Source: Selenomonas sp. AE3005
GTDB lineage: Bacteria > Bacillota > Negativicutes > Selenomonadales > Selenomonadaceae
Assembly: GCF_000686945.1 (NCBI RefSeq)
Contig: NZ_JMME01000018.1
Coordinates: forward strand, 1-46,442
Direction of reading: 5' to 3'
Length of the DNA stretch: 46,442 bases
How positions within the stretch are numbered: position 1 is the first letter of the stretch; each line of letters opens with the position of its first letter. The position numbers and the translations under genes are program-made. This document shows positions 19,042 to 28,335 of the stretch, piece after piece. The notes under the pieces are model-generated. The model saw nothing but the letters and a program-made list of their open reading frames with translations. It did no database searches and was not told the origin of the DNA.

Positions 19042-19983
19042 ATGAACTATGCGATAAGACGATTTCTGCAGTTGATACCGATTTTGTTTGGCATTACTTT
19101 TTTGTCGTTTTTGTTGATGTATTTAGCCGGCAGTGACGCGGTGACGGAAATGTACAGCAACCGGGGCGTCGAGGTCGCCCAGGAAATCATTGATGAACGA
19201 AAAGCAGCGCTGGGGCTGAATCTGCCTTTTTTTCAGCAGTATCTCAACTGGCTGGGGGCCATGCTGCAGGGGAATATGGGCATAAGTTATGTGACAGGGG
19301 AAGATGTACTTACGGCCTTTATGCGCAAACTGCCGGCCACGCTTTTGCTGACAGGTTCAGCTGTGGCTGTCACGGTGCTTATCTCCCTGCCTTGCGGCAT
19401 TTTAGCGGCGGTGCGTCATGACCGGCTGGTGGATTTACTGCTGCGCTTTGGCAGCTTTTTAGGCAATGCCATGCCTAATTTTTTTGTGGCGATGCTGCTC
19501 ATGGAGTTCCTGGGGATACAACTGGGGATTTTGCCGGTTATAGCCAGCGGTACGGATATCGAAAGTGCTATCATGCCGACGCTGACACTGGCCATTGCCA
19601 TGTCAGCCAAGTATCTGCGGCAGGTGCGCAGCGCTGTGCTGGAGGAACTGAACAAAGAGTACGTGCAGGGGGCCAGAGCCCGGGGCGTGAGTGCAAACGT
19701 CATTCTTTGGAAGAATGTCATGAAGGCGGCCATGTTGACCATTATGACCTTGCTGGCGTTATCCATCGGCAGCCTGCTGGGGGGCACAGCGATTATCGAA
19801 AGTATCTTTATGTGGGATGGTGTCGGCAAGCTGGCAGTAGACGCCATAAATATGCGTGACTATCCCCTCATTCAGGCTTACGTCATGTGGATGGCCATTA
19901 TCTATGTCTTTGTCAATCTGACGGCGGATTTACTTTATCATTATTTTGACCCGCGTATCCGGCTGGGAGGGAGTGCCAAATGA
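19042..19983 (+). CDS. ABC importer permease, DppB/NikB type
   Basis: This 313-residue inner-membrane permease has about six hydrophobic segments. The N terminus MNYAIRRFLQLIPILFGITF is typical of DppB/OppB/NikB proteins, and the cytoplasmic EAA-like loop is ARARGVSANVILWKNVMKAA. It pairs with the next permease to form the transmembrane channel. The ATG at 19042 follows GGAGG at 10 nt and matches the family start; the open frame reaches back to 18931. It overlaps the next gene by 4 bp (ATGA). Whether nickel, another metal complex or peptide is carried cannot be told from the permease. Confidence 0.9.
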   Translation: MNYAIRRFLQLIPILFGITFLSFLLMYLAGSDAVTEMYSNRGVEVAQEIIDERKAALGLNLPFFQQYLNWLGAMLQGNMGISYVTGEDVLTAFMRKLPATLLLTGSAVAVTVLISLPCGILAAVRHDRLVDLLLRFGSFLGNAMPNFFVAMLLMEFLGIQLGILPVIASGTDIESAIMPTLTLAIAMSAKYLRQVRSAVLEELNKEYVQGARARGVSANVILWKNVMKAAMLTIMTLLALSIGSLLGGTAIIESIFMWDGVGKLAVDAINMRDYPLIQAYVMWMAIIYVFVNLTADLLYHYFDPRIRLGGSAK

Positions 19984-20837
19984 GTCAGGCAATGGCACCA
20001 ACGGTGCGCCGGCAAAATGTGCGGCAGAATCATTTACAGAAGAAACTTTATATTTGGGGCGGTCTGGCATTGCTGCTGATATTGGCAGCATTTTTCAGTG
20101 ATTATCTATGCCCCTATGACCCCTATGTGCAGGATATGAGCATGACCAAGGCGGCGCCCTCGGCAGAGCATCTGCTGGGGACTGACCGTTATGGCCGTGA
20201 TATGCTGTCCCGGGTGATTGCCGGCAGTAAAACAAGTATCTATGCGACCTTGCTGCTGGTGAGTTTTATTACCATTTTCGGCAGCCTGGTGGGCATTATC
20301 TGTGCCTGGACAGGGAAATGGCTGGATACGGTGCTGATGCGTTTGTCTGATATGTTTTTGGCCTTCCCGGGACTCGTCTTTGCGCTGGCTGTGGCAGCGG
20401 TACTGGGGGGCGGTGTCCACAATGCCATCTTTGCCTTGGCGGCCATCAGCTGGCCCAAGTATGCCAGATTAGCCCGCAGCCAGACATTGGCCCAGCAGGC
20501 AGCAGTTTATATGCAGGCGGCGCGCATGGCCGGCAGCAGCAACTTTAAACTGATACGTAAACATGTTATTCCGAATATTGCCGGCCCCATTTTGGTCACG
20601 GCTATGCTGGATATCGGCACGATGATGATGGAACTGGCCGGCCTGTCGTTTTTAGGGCTGGGGGCCAAGCCACCAGTTCCTGAGTGGGGGAGCATGATGA
20701 GCGACACGAGAAACCTGCTGCCCACACAGCCGTGGGTAACGCTGGCACCCGGTTTTGCTATCTTTATTTCTGTAATGATTTTTAATCTGCTGGGTGATAC
20801 GGTCAGGGATTATCTTGACCCGAAAAATAGGAGATAG
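19980..20837 (+). CDS. ABC importer permease, DppC/NikC type
   Basis: This 285-residue second permease has the OppC-type N-terminal pattern: a cytoplasmic lead, one transmembrane segment, then DPYVQDMSMTKAAPSAEHLLGTDRYGRDMLSRVI, which is the family hallmark. The EAA loop is ARMAGSSNFKLIRKHVIPN, and WGSMMSDTR near the C terminus is also typical. Its start overlaps the previous stop by 4 bp and its stop is 2 bp from the ATPase gene, so the pair is co-translated. Confidence 0.92.
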   Translation: MSQAMAPTVRRQNVRQNHLQKKLYIWGGLALLLILAAFFSDYLCPYDPYVQDMSMTKAAPSAEHLLGTDRYGRDMLSRVIAGSKTSIYATLLLVSFITIFGSLVGIICAWTGKWLDTVLMRLSDMFLAFPGLVFALAVAAVLGGGVHNAIFALAAISWPKYARLARSQTLAQQAAVYMQAARMAGSSNFKLIRKHVIPNIAGPILVTAMLDIGTMMMELAGLSFLGLGAKPPVPEWGSMMSDTRNLLPTQPWVTLAPGFAIFISVMIFNLLGDTVRDYLDPKNRR

Positions 20838-20839
20838 AA

Positions 20840-21661
20840 ATGACAGATATAATTCGTTATGAGCATGTGGATATAAGTTACAACGGGCAGCTGGTTGTTA
20901 ATGATATAAGTTTTACCCTGCAGGCCGGCGAAATCCTGGGCATTGTGGGGGAAAGCGGCAGCGGCAAGTCAACACTGCTGAAAGCAGCACTGGGCATGCT
21001 GGGACGTGACGGCCTGGTGACACGGGGCGACATTTACTATCGCGGCCTGGACCTGCCGGATATCAACGAACGGGAAAGGCAGAAAATCAGTGGCGCGGAA
21101 ATCGGCATGATTTTTCAGCAGGCCGGCAACAGTTTTTGCCCCATTCGTACAGTGGGCACACAGATAAAGGAAATGATGGCGGCACATGGATATGATAACG
21201 CCCGGCTCGTGGAGCAGGAAACCTGTGAAATGTTTACTAAATTTGGTTTCACGGAACCAAAGCGTATTTGGCAGAGCTATCCTTTTGAACTGTCCGGCGG
21301 TATGCAGCAGCGTGTGGGAGTAGCTGCGGCCATGCTGTTAAAGCCTAAAATCCTGCTGGCTGATGAACCGACATCGGCGCTGGATGTGACGGTGCAAAAG
21401 CAGGTCATTGAGGAAATGCTGCTGGCGCGTGAGCTCTTTGGCACGGCCATTATTTTGGTCACGCATAATATCGGTGTTATCAGGGCTATGGCCGATACGA
21501 TGCTGGTATTACATCAGGGAAAAATGCAGGAATACGGCCCGGCTAAGGATATATTGGCAAATCCGCAGTCGGCTTATACACAGAAACTTTTGGCAGCCGT
21601 GCCAAAACTGAGGAGGTCAGCAGCAGGATATGGACAAGCTGTTGCAAGTTGCGCATCTTAA
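20840..21661 (+). CDS. ABC importer ATPase, DppD/NikD type
   Basis: This 273-residue ATP-binding subunit has Walker A GESGSGKST, signature LSGGMQQRVG, Walker B ILLADEPTSALD and the switch His in VTHNIG. The C-terminal oligopeptide-binding tail is shorter than in OppD, as in NikD. It works with the next ATPase as a heterodimer. The 3' end overlaps the next gene by 32 bp in another frame, so the last residues (GYGQAVASCAS) are probably lineage specific. Confidence 0.92.
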   Translation: MTDIIRYEHVDISYNGQLVVNDISFTLQAGEILGIVGESGSGKSTLLKAALGMLGRDGLVTRGDIYYRGLDLPDINERERQKISGAEIGMIFQQAGNSFCPIRTVGTQIKEMMAAHGYDNARLVEQETCEMFTKFGFTEPKRIWQSYPFELSGGMQQRVGVAAAMLLKPKILLADEPTSALDVTVQKQVIEEMLLARELFGTAIILVTHNIGVIRAMADTMLVLHQGKMQEYGPAKDILANPQSAYTQKLLAAVPKLRRSAAGYGQAVASCAS

Positions 21662-22388
21662 AAAAGTTTTTCCGCAAAAAGACAGGCCGGATATTGTGGC
21701 GGTCGATGATGTGAGTTTTTCCCTGCAACCAGGCGAGAAACTGGCTATTATCGGGGAAAGCGGCAGCGGCAAAACAACGGTAGCACGTCTGATTGCCCGG
21801 CTGACAGATGCGACAGAGGGAAAGATAATCCTGGCTGGTGAGGATATAACACGGGCCGGCGGGGCACAATTAAAAAAGGCCTATGCGAAAATGCAGATGG
21901 TGTTTCAAAATCCTGTGGACAGTTTTGACCCCAGATGTACCTTGGGGGACGGTATCAGTGAAAGCCTTATCAACCATGGACGGAGCAGGGCACAGGCCAC
22001 AGCGATAACCCAAAAACTGTTGGCCATGTGCGAGCTGGGAGAAGAGTTTGCCCGGCGTTATCCGCATGAGGTCAGCGGCGGCCAGTGTCAACGGGCGGCG
22101 ATTGCGCGGGCCTTAGCCATTGAACCGCAGCTGCTCATCCTCGATGAGGCAACTTCAGCGCTGGATGTGACTGTACAGGCGGAGATAATTTCATTACTGA
22201 ACCGCCTGCAGCAGGAACGGCAAATGGCGTATCTTTTTATCTGTCATGATATAGCGCTCGTACAGGATTTTTGCGACAGGGTGCTGGTCATGCAGGCTGG
22301 CCGAGTCGTAGAGGCAGGTACGGCAGAGGAAGTGATTAACAATCCGCGTCAGGCTTATACCAGGACGCTGCTCGACAGTGTCTTGTGA
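21630..22388 (+). CDS. ABC importer ATPase, DppF/NikE type
   Basis: This 252-residue partner ATPase has Walker A GESGSGKTT, signature VSGGQCQRAAIARA, Walker [13 protein letters not shown] and the switch His in FICHDIA. It is the short NikE-like form without a C-terminal metal-binding extension. The ATG lies inside nikD, with GAGGAGG about 14 nt before it, which is long spacing; coupling to the upstream gene may help. The binding-protein gene follows 33 bp later. Confidence 0.92.
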   Translation: MDKLLQVAHLKKVFPQKDRPDIVAVDDVSFSLQPGEKLAIIGESGSGKTTVARLIARLTDATEGKIILAGEDITRAGGAQLKKAYAKMQMVFQNPVDSFDPRCTLGDGISESLINHGRSRAQATAITQKLLAMCELGEEFARRYPHEVSGGQCQRAAIARALAIEPQLLILDEATSALDVTVQAEIISLLNRLQQERQMAYLFICHDIALVQDFCDRVLVMQAGRVVEAGTAEEVINNPRQAYTRTLLDSVL

Positions 22389-22421
22389 TGATTTATAGCA
22401 GCAGGAAGGAGATTTTTACAG

Positions 22422-23972
22422 ATGAAATGGAAAAAACTACTGGCTTTAGGACTGGGCTTATGCCTGAGTATGGGCGTGCTGGCAGGTTGCGGCAGTGATA
22501 AAGGCGCCGGCACAGGGGGGAAGGTACTCACTATCGGGGATACCACCTTTAACAGCTCCAATGAAGAGCCGGACGTAAATCCGCATAACGCTTATGCCGG
22601 TTGGGCCTGTATCCGTTACGGCATAGGTGAGACGCTCATAAAATACTCCGACAATATGGAGATTCAGCCCTGGCTGGCTGTCAAATGGGAGAATGTGGAC
22701 GAACTTACCTGGAAGTTTACCCTGCGTGATGATGTGACCTTCTCCAGCGGCCGCAAGCTCGATGCTGCCGCTGTAAAGCAATGCTTTACGCATTTGGTGG
22801 AGAATAATAAACGGGCGGCGCAGGATTTAAAGATTGACTCCATGGAGGCTAATGGGCAGGAGCTTATCATCAAAACCAAAGAGCCGAAACCGGCCCTGCT
22901 CAATTACTTAGGTGACCCATATGGCTGCATAATCGATGTGGAGGCCGGATTTGACAAGGGGATTGTGGCCGGCACTGGCCCTTACATTGCCGTAGATATG
23001 AAAACGGACGACCATCTGACACTGAAGAAAAACGACAAGTATTGGGGCGGCATGCCAAAACTTGATAAAATCACAATCCGGACCATAACTGATGGCAATA
23101 CGCTTTCCAATGCCCTGCAGTCTGGTGAGGTGCAGGCCGCCTATGGCATGGCTTACGAAAGCTATCCGCTCTTTAGAAATGACAAATACAATATTTCGCA
23201 GATTTCCACTTCCCGTTGTTTCTTTGGCAAGATGAATTTTGACCCGGATTCGCCCTGTGCTGACCCGGCTGTACGTCAGGCTATTGCCATGGGGATTGAC
23301 AAGGAAAACTTTGTTGCCAAACTGCTCGATGGCAATGGCTTTACGGCTAATGGTGTGTTCCCGGCCGGACCGGCCTTTGGCGGTGACAAGGTGAAGGCGG
23401 AAAAGTTTGACCCCGAGGGAGCAAAACAGGTACTGCAGGCTGCGGGCTGGGTGGATACGGACGGCGATGGCATCCGCGAAAAGAACGGCAAAAAGCTCGT
23501 TATTAAATGGCTGACTTACCCCAGCCGTCAGGAATTGCCGCTGTTGGCAGAATCTGCGCAGGCGACGCTGAAAGATATCGGTATGCAGGTAGAGGTCAAC
23601 AATACGGCTGACAACAATCAGGTGGTGAAAGACGCCAAGGCCTGGGATGTTTACGCCATGGCCAATGTGCAGGCACCTACCGGTGACCCCGAATACTGGT
23701 TCACGGTATTCGCTGTTGGCACAGCTACCAAGAATCAGGGCAAATATCATAGTGCCAAACTTGACGCGCTGGAAACGCAGCTGAGCCGTGAATTTGACCC
23801 GGCCAAACGTGCCGAACTGGCGCTGGCCATGCAGCAGACTGTTCTTGATGACCACGCCTTTGTATTCTGTTCCTTCCTCAAAATGAGCATGATTTCCAAG
23901 GCCAATGTCAAGAACTACACCTCCCATGCCTGTGACTATTACCAGGTGACAGCTGATTTGGACGTGGAGTGA
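22422..23972 (+). CDS. Extracellular solute-binding lipoprotein, family 5 (NikA/DppA type)
   Basis: This 516-residue lipoprotein has lipobox LAGC with the acylated Cys at 23. The family 5 fold is clear: DVNPHNAYAGWACIRYGIGETLIKY, KFTLRDDVTFSSGRKLDAAAV, GTGPYIAVDMKTDDHLTLKKNDKYWGG and AVRQAIAMGIDKENF. It captures ligand for the four-gene transporter upstream and comes last in the cluster. The gene order permease-permease-ATPase-ATPase-binding protein and the NikA-like opening suggest nickel or a metal chelate, but a peptide importer is also possible. Confidence 0.9.
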   Translation: MKWKKLLALGLGLCLSMGVLAGCGSDKGAGTGGKVLTIGDTTFNSSNEEPDVNPHNAYAGWACIRYGIGETLIKYSDNMEIQPWLAVKWENVDELTWKFTLRDDVTFSSGRKLDAAAVKQCFTHLVENNKRAAQDLKIDSMEANGQELIIKTKEPKPALLNYLGDPYGCIIDVEAGFDKGIVAGTGPYIAVDMKTDDHLTLKKNDKYWGGMPKLDKITIRTITDGNTLSNALQSGEVQAAYGMAYESYPLFRNDKYNISQISTSRCFFGKMNFDPDSPCADPAVRQAIAMGIDKENFVAKLLDGNGFTANGVFPAGPAFGGDKVKAEKFDPEGAKQVLQAAGWVDTDGDGIREKNGKKLVIKWLTYPSRQELPLLAESAQATLKDIGMQVEVNNTADNNQVVKDAKAWDVYAMANVQAPTGDPEYWFTVFAVGTATKNQGKYHSAKLDALETQLSREFDPAKRAELALAMQQTVLDDHAFVFCSFLKMSMISKANVKNYTSHACDYYQVTADLDVE

Positions 23973-23975
23973 ATC

Positions 23976-24004
23976 TTGACAAAATAGCGCTGCATTGATA
24001 TACT
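23976..24004 (+). promoter_or_regulatory. tRNA-Leu promoter
   Basis: TTGACA (23976-23981), a 17-bp spacer and TATACT (23999-24004) give a near-consensus sigma-A promoter. It lies 14 bp before the tRNA and just after the solute-binding protein stop codon. Confidence 0.85.
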
Positions 24005-24017
24005 AATTGGTGTTTTC

Positions 24018-24102
24018 GCGGATGTGGCGGAACTGGCAGACGCGCTGGATTTAGGATCCAGTGCCGCAAGGCGTATGGGTTCGACCCCCTTCATCCGCAC
24101 CA
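24018..24102 (+). tRNA. tRNA-Leu (anticodon UAG)
   Basis: The acceptor stem is GCGGATG (24018-24024) with CATCCGC (24092-24098), then A and an encoded CCA end. The anticodon stem CTGGA/TCCAG encloses loop TTTAGGA, anticodon TAG, which reads CUN leucine codons. A long variable arm (GCCGCAAGGCGT region) marks a class II tRNA, as expected for leucine. The T-arm contains GGTTCGACCC. It has its own promoter and terminator. Confidence 0.97.
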
Positions 24103-24113
24103 AATGAAGATAG

Positions 24114-24142
24114 AGCGATAGCTTTCGGGCTATCGCTTTTTT
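24114..24142 (+). terminator. tRNA-Leu terminator
   Basis: AGCGATAGC (24114-24122) and GCTATCGCT (24129-24137) form a perfect 9-bp stem followed by a T run. Confidence 0.92.
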
Positions 24143-24157
24143 GTATATTTTCGTGTA

Positions 24158-24186
24158 TTGACTTATTGCCTTCCATCGGTTACAAT
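24158..24186 (+). promoter_or_regulatory. glmS promoter
   Basis: TTGACT (24158-24163), a 17-bp spacer and TACAAT (24181-24186). Transcription from about 24193 would place the glmS ribozyme within the 5' untranslated region. Confidence 0.75.
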
Positions 24187-24261
24187 GTACGAGTGCTTGT
24201 TAAGAAAGGCACAAAGTAAGAAGAAATCCAGAGAGAATAATCCTGTTGTTCTGGTGTACTA

Positions 24262-24434
24262 AAAGGACGTAAGTTCTAGCGCAAGTTCTTGCAAGCGGAG
24301 CGAATGCTTGCAAGAAGACGAGGAGAAGGTTGTCGAAACGTCAGCGGATGCCTTCCGGTTAGCTCAGCCGATAGAACCTGATGAAAGTCCCATTGTGAGG
24401 TGGGAGACAAGTCAGGGGAGAGCGCAGCAGGATA
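24262..24434 (+). ncRNA. glmS ribozyme-riboswitch
   Basis: The self-cleaving, glucosamine-6-phosphate-dependent ribozyme is recognisable by its conserved core. The cleavage site lies before GCGC at 24279, P1 is an 11-bp stem (24286-24296 with 24306-24316), and then come ACGAGGAGAAGGTTGTCGAA, GCGGATGCCTTCCGGT, GTGGGAGACAAGTCAGGGG-like and AGCGCAGCAGGAT. In this class, GlcN6P binding triggers cleavage and mRNA decay, lowering GlmS. It ends 26 bp before the glmS ATG. The outer limits are approximate. Confidence 0.95.
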
Positions 24435-24459
24435 GTACAATTTAATAGGAGGTACTATT

Positions 24460-26289
24460 ATGTGTGGTATCGTAGGTTATGTCGGTGACAAAGAGGCAGC
24501 AGGTTTTCTGGTTGAAGGTCTGGCTAAGCTGGAGTATCGTGGTTATGACTCCGCTGGTATCGCTGTCTTTGACGGAGCTAAAATCGGCGTGGAAAAGAGT
24601 GTAGGGCGTCTCGCCGCACTCCGTGACAAGCTGAAAAGCCATGAGCTCAAGGGCACGATGGGTATCGGTCATACCCGTTGGGCAACGCATGGCCGTCCGT
24701 CTGATGTCAACTCCCATCCCCATACGGATTGCTCCGGGGATTTCGTGGTGGTACACAACGGCATTATCGAAAACTATCTGACGCTGAAGGAAGAACTCAT
24801 CGAAAATGGTCATTCCTTCAAGTCGGAAACGGATACGGAAGTAGTAGCCCATTTAATCGAAGAAGTCTACAATGGTGATTTTGTGGCATCTGTCCGTGAA
24901 GTTCTGCGCCGCGTGGAAGGTTCTTACTCGCTCGTATTCATGAGCAGCAAGCATCCTGGTACGCTGATTGCCACTAAGCAGGATAACCCGCTGGTTATCG
25001 GTGTAGGCGAAGGCGAAAACTTCATCGCCTCTGATATTCCGGCTATTATTCAGCGCACCCGCCGTACTTACATTCTGAACGATGGTGAATTGGCTGTTAT
25101 CACGAAGGACAGCATCAAGATTTCCAATCGTCAGGGTGAGCCCGTGACCAAGAAGATTTTCGAGGTTAACTGGAACGCTGAGGCTGCCGAAAAGGGCGGT
25201 TATGAGCACTTCATGCTCAAGGAAATTCATGAACAGCCGAAGGCTGTCCGTGACACCATGAGCCAGCGTATCGCTAAAGACGGCAAGACCATTGTGATGG
25301 ACGAGCTGAAATGGGACGCTGACTATCTGAACTCCTTTAACAAGATTTATATCGTAGCCTGCGGCACGGCTTATCATGCCGGCATGGTGGGTAAATACTA
25401 TATCGAAAAACTGGCCCGTACGGTCGTTGAAGTAGACGTGGCGTCTGAATTCCGCTATCGTGAGCCGATTGTGGATGAAAACACGCTGTTCATCGCTGTT
25501 TCCCAGTCCGGTGAAACCAGTGATACGCTGGCTGCTATGAAGGAATCCAAGCGTCTGGGTGCCAAGACTTTGGCCATCACCAACGTGGTTGGTTCTTCCA
25601 TCGCCCGTGAGGCTGACCAGGTGCTCTACACCTGGGCTGGTCCGGAAATCGCTGTGGCCTCCACGAAGGCTTACACGACGCAGATTGTGCTGTTCTTCAT
25701 GCTGGCTCTGTACATGGCCGAAATCAAGAAGACGGTTGCTCCGGAACGTGTAGCTGAACTCATTGCTCAGCTGCAGAAGATTCCGGCACAGATCAGCGAA
25801 ACGCTTTCCGATGTGGAACCGCTGAAGACCTTTGCTAAGCGCTATGGTTTCAATGACGATGTATTCTACATTGGCCGTGGCTTGGACTATCATGTAGCAT
25901 TGGAAGGTTCCCTGAAACTTAAGGAAATTTCCTATATCCATGCTGAGGCTTATGCAGCCGGCGAACTCAAACACGGCACGCTGGCCCTGATTGTGGAAGG
26001 CGTTCCTGTTATCGCTCTGGCTACGCAGAAGAGCGTTTACGAAAAGACGCTTTCGAACATCAAGGAAGTCAAGGCTCGTGACGCTGTGGTTATCGGTATC
26101 GCTACCGAAGGCGACGAGGAACTGGAGAAATATGTTGACCATGTGATGAAGGTTCCCGAAACGGACGAACTGGTTATTCCGATTCTGACCGTTGTTCCCC
26201 TGCAGCTCCTGGCATATTATGCCGCTATCACCCGTGGCTGCGATGTGGATAAACCGCGTAACCTGGCTAAATCCGTTACAGTTGAATAA
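24460..26289 (+). CDS. glmS: Glutamine-fructose-6-phosphate aminotransferase (isomerizing)
   Basis: This 609-residue enzyme makes glucosamine-6-phosphate from fructose-6-phosphate and glutamine, the first step to UDP-GlcNAc for peptidoglycan and LPS. MCGIVGYVGD at the N terminus carries the nucleophilic Cys after Met removal (Ntn glutaminase domain, ~1-240). Two SIS isomerase domains follow (CGTAYHAG, SQSGETSDTLAA, and the C-terminal KSVTVE end). AGGAGG precedes the start, and the glmS ribozyme in the leader controls it. Confidence 0.98.
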   Translation: MCGIVGYVGDKEAAGFLVEGLAKLEYRGYDSAGIAVFDGAKIGVEKSVGRLAALRDKLKSHELKGTMGIGHTRWATHGRPSDVNSHPHTDCSGDFVVVHNGIIENYLTLKEELIENGHSFKSETDTEVVAHLIEEVYNGDFVASVREVLRRVEGSYSLVFMSSKHPGTLIATKQDNPLVIGVGEGENFIASDIPAIIQRTRRTYILNDGELAVITKDSIKISNRQGEPVTKKIFEVNWNAEAAEKGGYEHFMLKEIHEQPKAVRDTMSQRIAKDGKTIVMDELKWDADYLNSFNKIYIVACGTAYHAGMVGKYYIEKLARTVVEVDVASEFRYREPIVDENTLFIAVSQSGETSDTLAAMKESKRLGAKTLAITNVVGSSIAREADQVLYTWAGPEIAVASTKAYTTQIVLFFMLALYMAEIKKTVAPERVAELIAQLQKIPAQISETLSDVEPLKTFAKRYGFNDDVFYIGRGLDYHVALEGSLKLKEISYIHAEAYAAGELKHGTLALIVEGVPVIALATQKSVYEKTLSNIKEVKARDAVVIGIATEGDEELEKYVDHVMKVPETDELVIPILTVVPLQLLAYYAAITRGCDVDKPRNLAKSVTVE

Positions 26290-26302
26290 GATTTTCATAC
26301 AG

Positions 26303-26332
26303 CAGGATGAGCGTATTGCTCATCCTGTTTTT
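26303..26332 (+). terminator. glmS terminator
   Basis: CAGGATGAGC (26303-26312) and GCTCATCCTG (26318-26327) form a perfect 10-bp stem with a 5-nt loop and a following T run. Confidence 0.93.
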
Positions 26333-26432
26333 TATGGATTTTTACTATTAAATGTGATAAGATGGATAACGCAGGCCATTTACAGGACAGCTATTGTCGG
26401 GCTGCAATACACGATAAGAAAAGGGACGATAA

Positions 26433-27503
26433 ATGGAAAAAGAACTTTTGCGTCTTGAACGCGTCAACAAAAGCTATGATGGTCGGCAGATTCTTGAAGA
26501 CCTGGATTTAACCATTCACGAGAATGAATTTGTGACTCTTTTGGGCCCTTCGGGTTGTGGTAAGACCACTATCCTGCGGCTGATTGGCGGTTTTGAAACC
26601 CCGGACAGCGGTAAAATCTGGTTTGACGGTCAGGATATTACCAATTTGCAGCCGGAGAAACGGCAGGTCAATACGGTGTTTCAGAAGTATTCCCTGTTCT
26701 CGCATATGGACGTGGCAGAGAACATTGCCTTTGGCCTGAAACTCAAAGGGAAAAGTTCAAGTTACATTCGCGATAAGATAAAATATGCCTTGAAACTTGT
26801 GAATCTGGACGGTTATGAACACGCCCGGGTTACGCAGATGTCCGGCGGCCAGCAGCAGCGTATCGCTATTGCCCGGGCTATCGTCAACGAGCCGAAGGTT
26901 TTGCTGCTGGATGAACCTTTGTCCGCACTTGACCTCAAACTGCGGCAGAACATGCAGCGCGAGCTGGTAAAGATTAAACGGGAACTGGGGATAACGTTCG
27001 TGTTCGTCACCCATGACCAGGAAGAGGCACTGTCAATGTCGGACACGGTGGTGGTCATGAACCAGGGCTGGATTCAGCAGATAGGCACGCCGGAAAATGT
27101 TTACAATGAACCGGAAAATGCTTTCGTGGCTGACTTTATCGGTGACAGTAATATCATCGATGGCACGATGGTTCGCGACCGGCTGGTGCATTTGCTCGGC
27201 AAAGATATTCCCTGCATTAACACGGGTTTTGGTGAAAACGTGCCTGTCGATGTGCAGATTCGCCCGGAAGATATTCAGATTTGTGCCCCGGAGGACGGGC
27301 AGTTTACCGGCAGAATCAAGCAGGTTGTCTTTAAGGGAACCGTGTATGATATCACCATTGAGGCTGGTGGGTTTGAGTGGCTGGTGCAGACGATTACCGG
27401 TCATGAGCAGGGCAAAGAGGTCGGCATTAAACTGGCAGCGTCAAACATTCAGATTATGGCCAAGCCCGAATCTGAGGATGAGGAGGCGGTGACCGATGAA
27501 TGA
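26433..27503 (+). CDS. potA: Spermidine/putrescine importer ATPase
   Basis: This 356-residue ABC ATPase energises polyamine uptake. Walker A is GPSGCGKTT (38-46), the signature MSGGQQQR, Walker B VLLLDEPLSALDLKLR and the switch His THDQEEA. The C-terminal TOBE-like regulatory domain covers roughly residues 240-350 (VDVQIRPEDIQI). It heads potABCD and overlaps potB by 8 bp. No well-formed promoter is certain in the 100 bp after the glmS terminator; GATAAGATGG near 26355 could hold a -10. Confidence 0.94.
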   Translation: MEKELLRLERVNKSYDGRQILEDLDLTIHENEFVTLLGPSGCGKTTILRLIGGFETPDSGKIWFDGQDITNLQPEKRQVNTVFQKYSLFSHMDVAENIAFGLKLKGKSSSYIRDKIKYALKLVNLDGYEHARVTQMSGGQQQRIAIARAIVNEPKVLLLDEPLSALDLKLRQNMQRELVKIKRELGITFVFVTHDQEEALSMSDTVVVMNQGWIQQIGTPENVYNEPENAFVADFIGDSNIIDGTMVRDRLVHLLGKDIPCINTGFGENVPVDVQIRPEDIQICAPEDGQFTGRIKQVVFKGTVYDITIEAGGFEWLVQTITGHEQGKEVGIKLAASNIQIMAKPESEDEEAVTDE

Positions 27504-28335
27504 GCGCCTCAGCAGCCAGCGGTTTCTGGCCTTGCCCTTCGGCTTATGGGCGGCGCTGTTTATCGTGCTGCCACTGTTTTTCGTTCTGTGGAACGGTCTG
27601 ACGGACGGCGCGGGTTCTTTTACGCTGGAGAATATCCAGACGGTACTCCAATGGGAGTACCTAAAAGCACTGGGCTTATCGGTGGAACTGGCACTTATCA
27701 GCACAGTTATCTGTCTGGTAATGGCCTATCCCCTGTGCCTTATCCTGCGTGAACGCCGGGAAAATCTGGGCATATTGGTCTTTGTGTTGTTTTTGCTGCC
27801 GTTGTGGATGAATTCCCTGCTCACCACGATGGCCTGGCAGACGATTCTGGAAAAACATGGCCTTATCAATATGTTTTTAACCTGGCTGGGCCTGCCGGCG
27901 GTGCAGATAATCAATACGCCGCTGGCTATCATCATCGGCATGGTGTATAATTTCCTGCCCTATATGGTACTGCCGCTGTATGTGGCCTTAAACCGTATTG
28001 ATGACAGTATTATTGAGGCCGCCCGCGATTTGGGGGCCAATCATTACCAGACTCTGAAACGGGTATTGCTGCCGCTGTCCATGCCGGGCATTATCAGTGG
28101 CTCGACCATGGTATTTATTCCGGCCCTGACTACCTTCGTTATCAGTGCTCTGCTTGGCGGCAACAAAGTACTGCTGGTGGGTAATATCATCGAACAGGAA
28201 TTTACCGCCGCTTATGACTGGCAGCTGGGCAGTGCGCTGTCCATGGTGCTTATGGTTTTCATCATCTTAAATATCCTGTTGGAGGCCTTTACGGAAAAAG
28301 AGGAACGCCATCAGGTTGAGAAAGGAAGGCCATAA
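27496..28335 (+). CDS. potB: Spermidine/putrescine importer permease PotB
   Basis: This 279-residue inner-membrane permease has about six transmembrane segments and the EAA loop EAARDLGANHYQTLKRVLLPLSMPG, which docks PotA. The order within the operon and the similarity to the next permease identify it as PotB. The start lies within the end of potA and the stop overlaps potC (TAATG), so all four genes are translationally coupled. Confidence 0.93.
   Translation: MNERLSSQRFLALPFGLWAALFIVLPLFFVLWNGLTDGAGSFTLENIQTVLQWEYLKALGLSVELALISTVICLVMAYPLCLILRERRENLGILVFVLFLLPLWMNSLLTTMAWQTILEKHGLINMFLTWLGLPAVQIINTPLAIIIGMVYNFLPYMVLPLYVALNRIDDSIIEAARDLGANHYQTLKRVLLPLSMPGIISGSTMVFIPALTTFVISALLGGNKVLLVGNIIEQEFTAAYDWQLGSALSMVLMVFIILNILLEAFTEKEERHQVEKGRP

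Noticed and set aside
24853-26298. 481-codon open frame on the minus strand
   Set aside because: It lies antisense to glmS, whose identity is certain; the antisense translation shows no family motifs.
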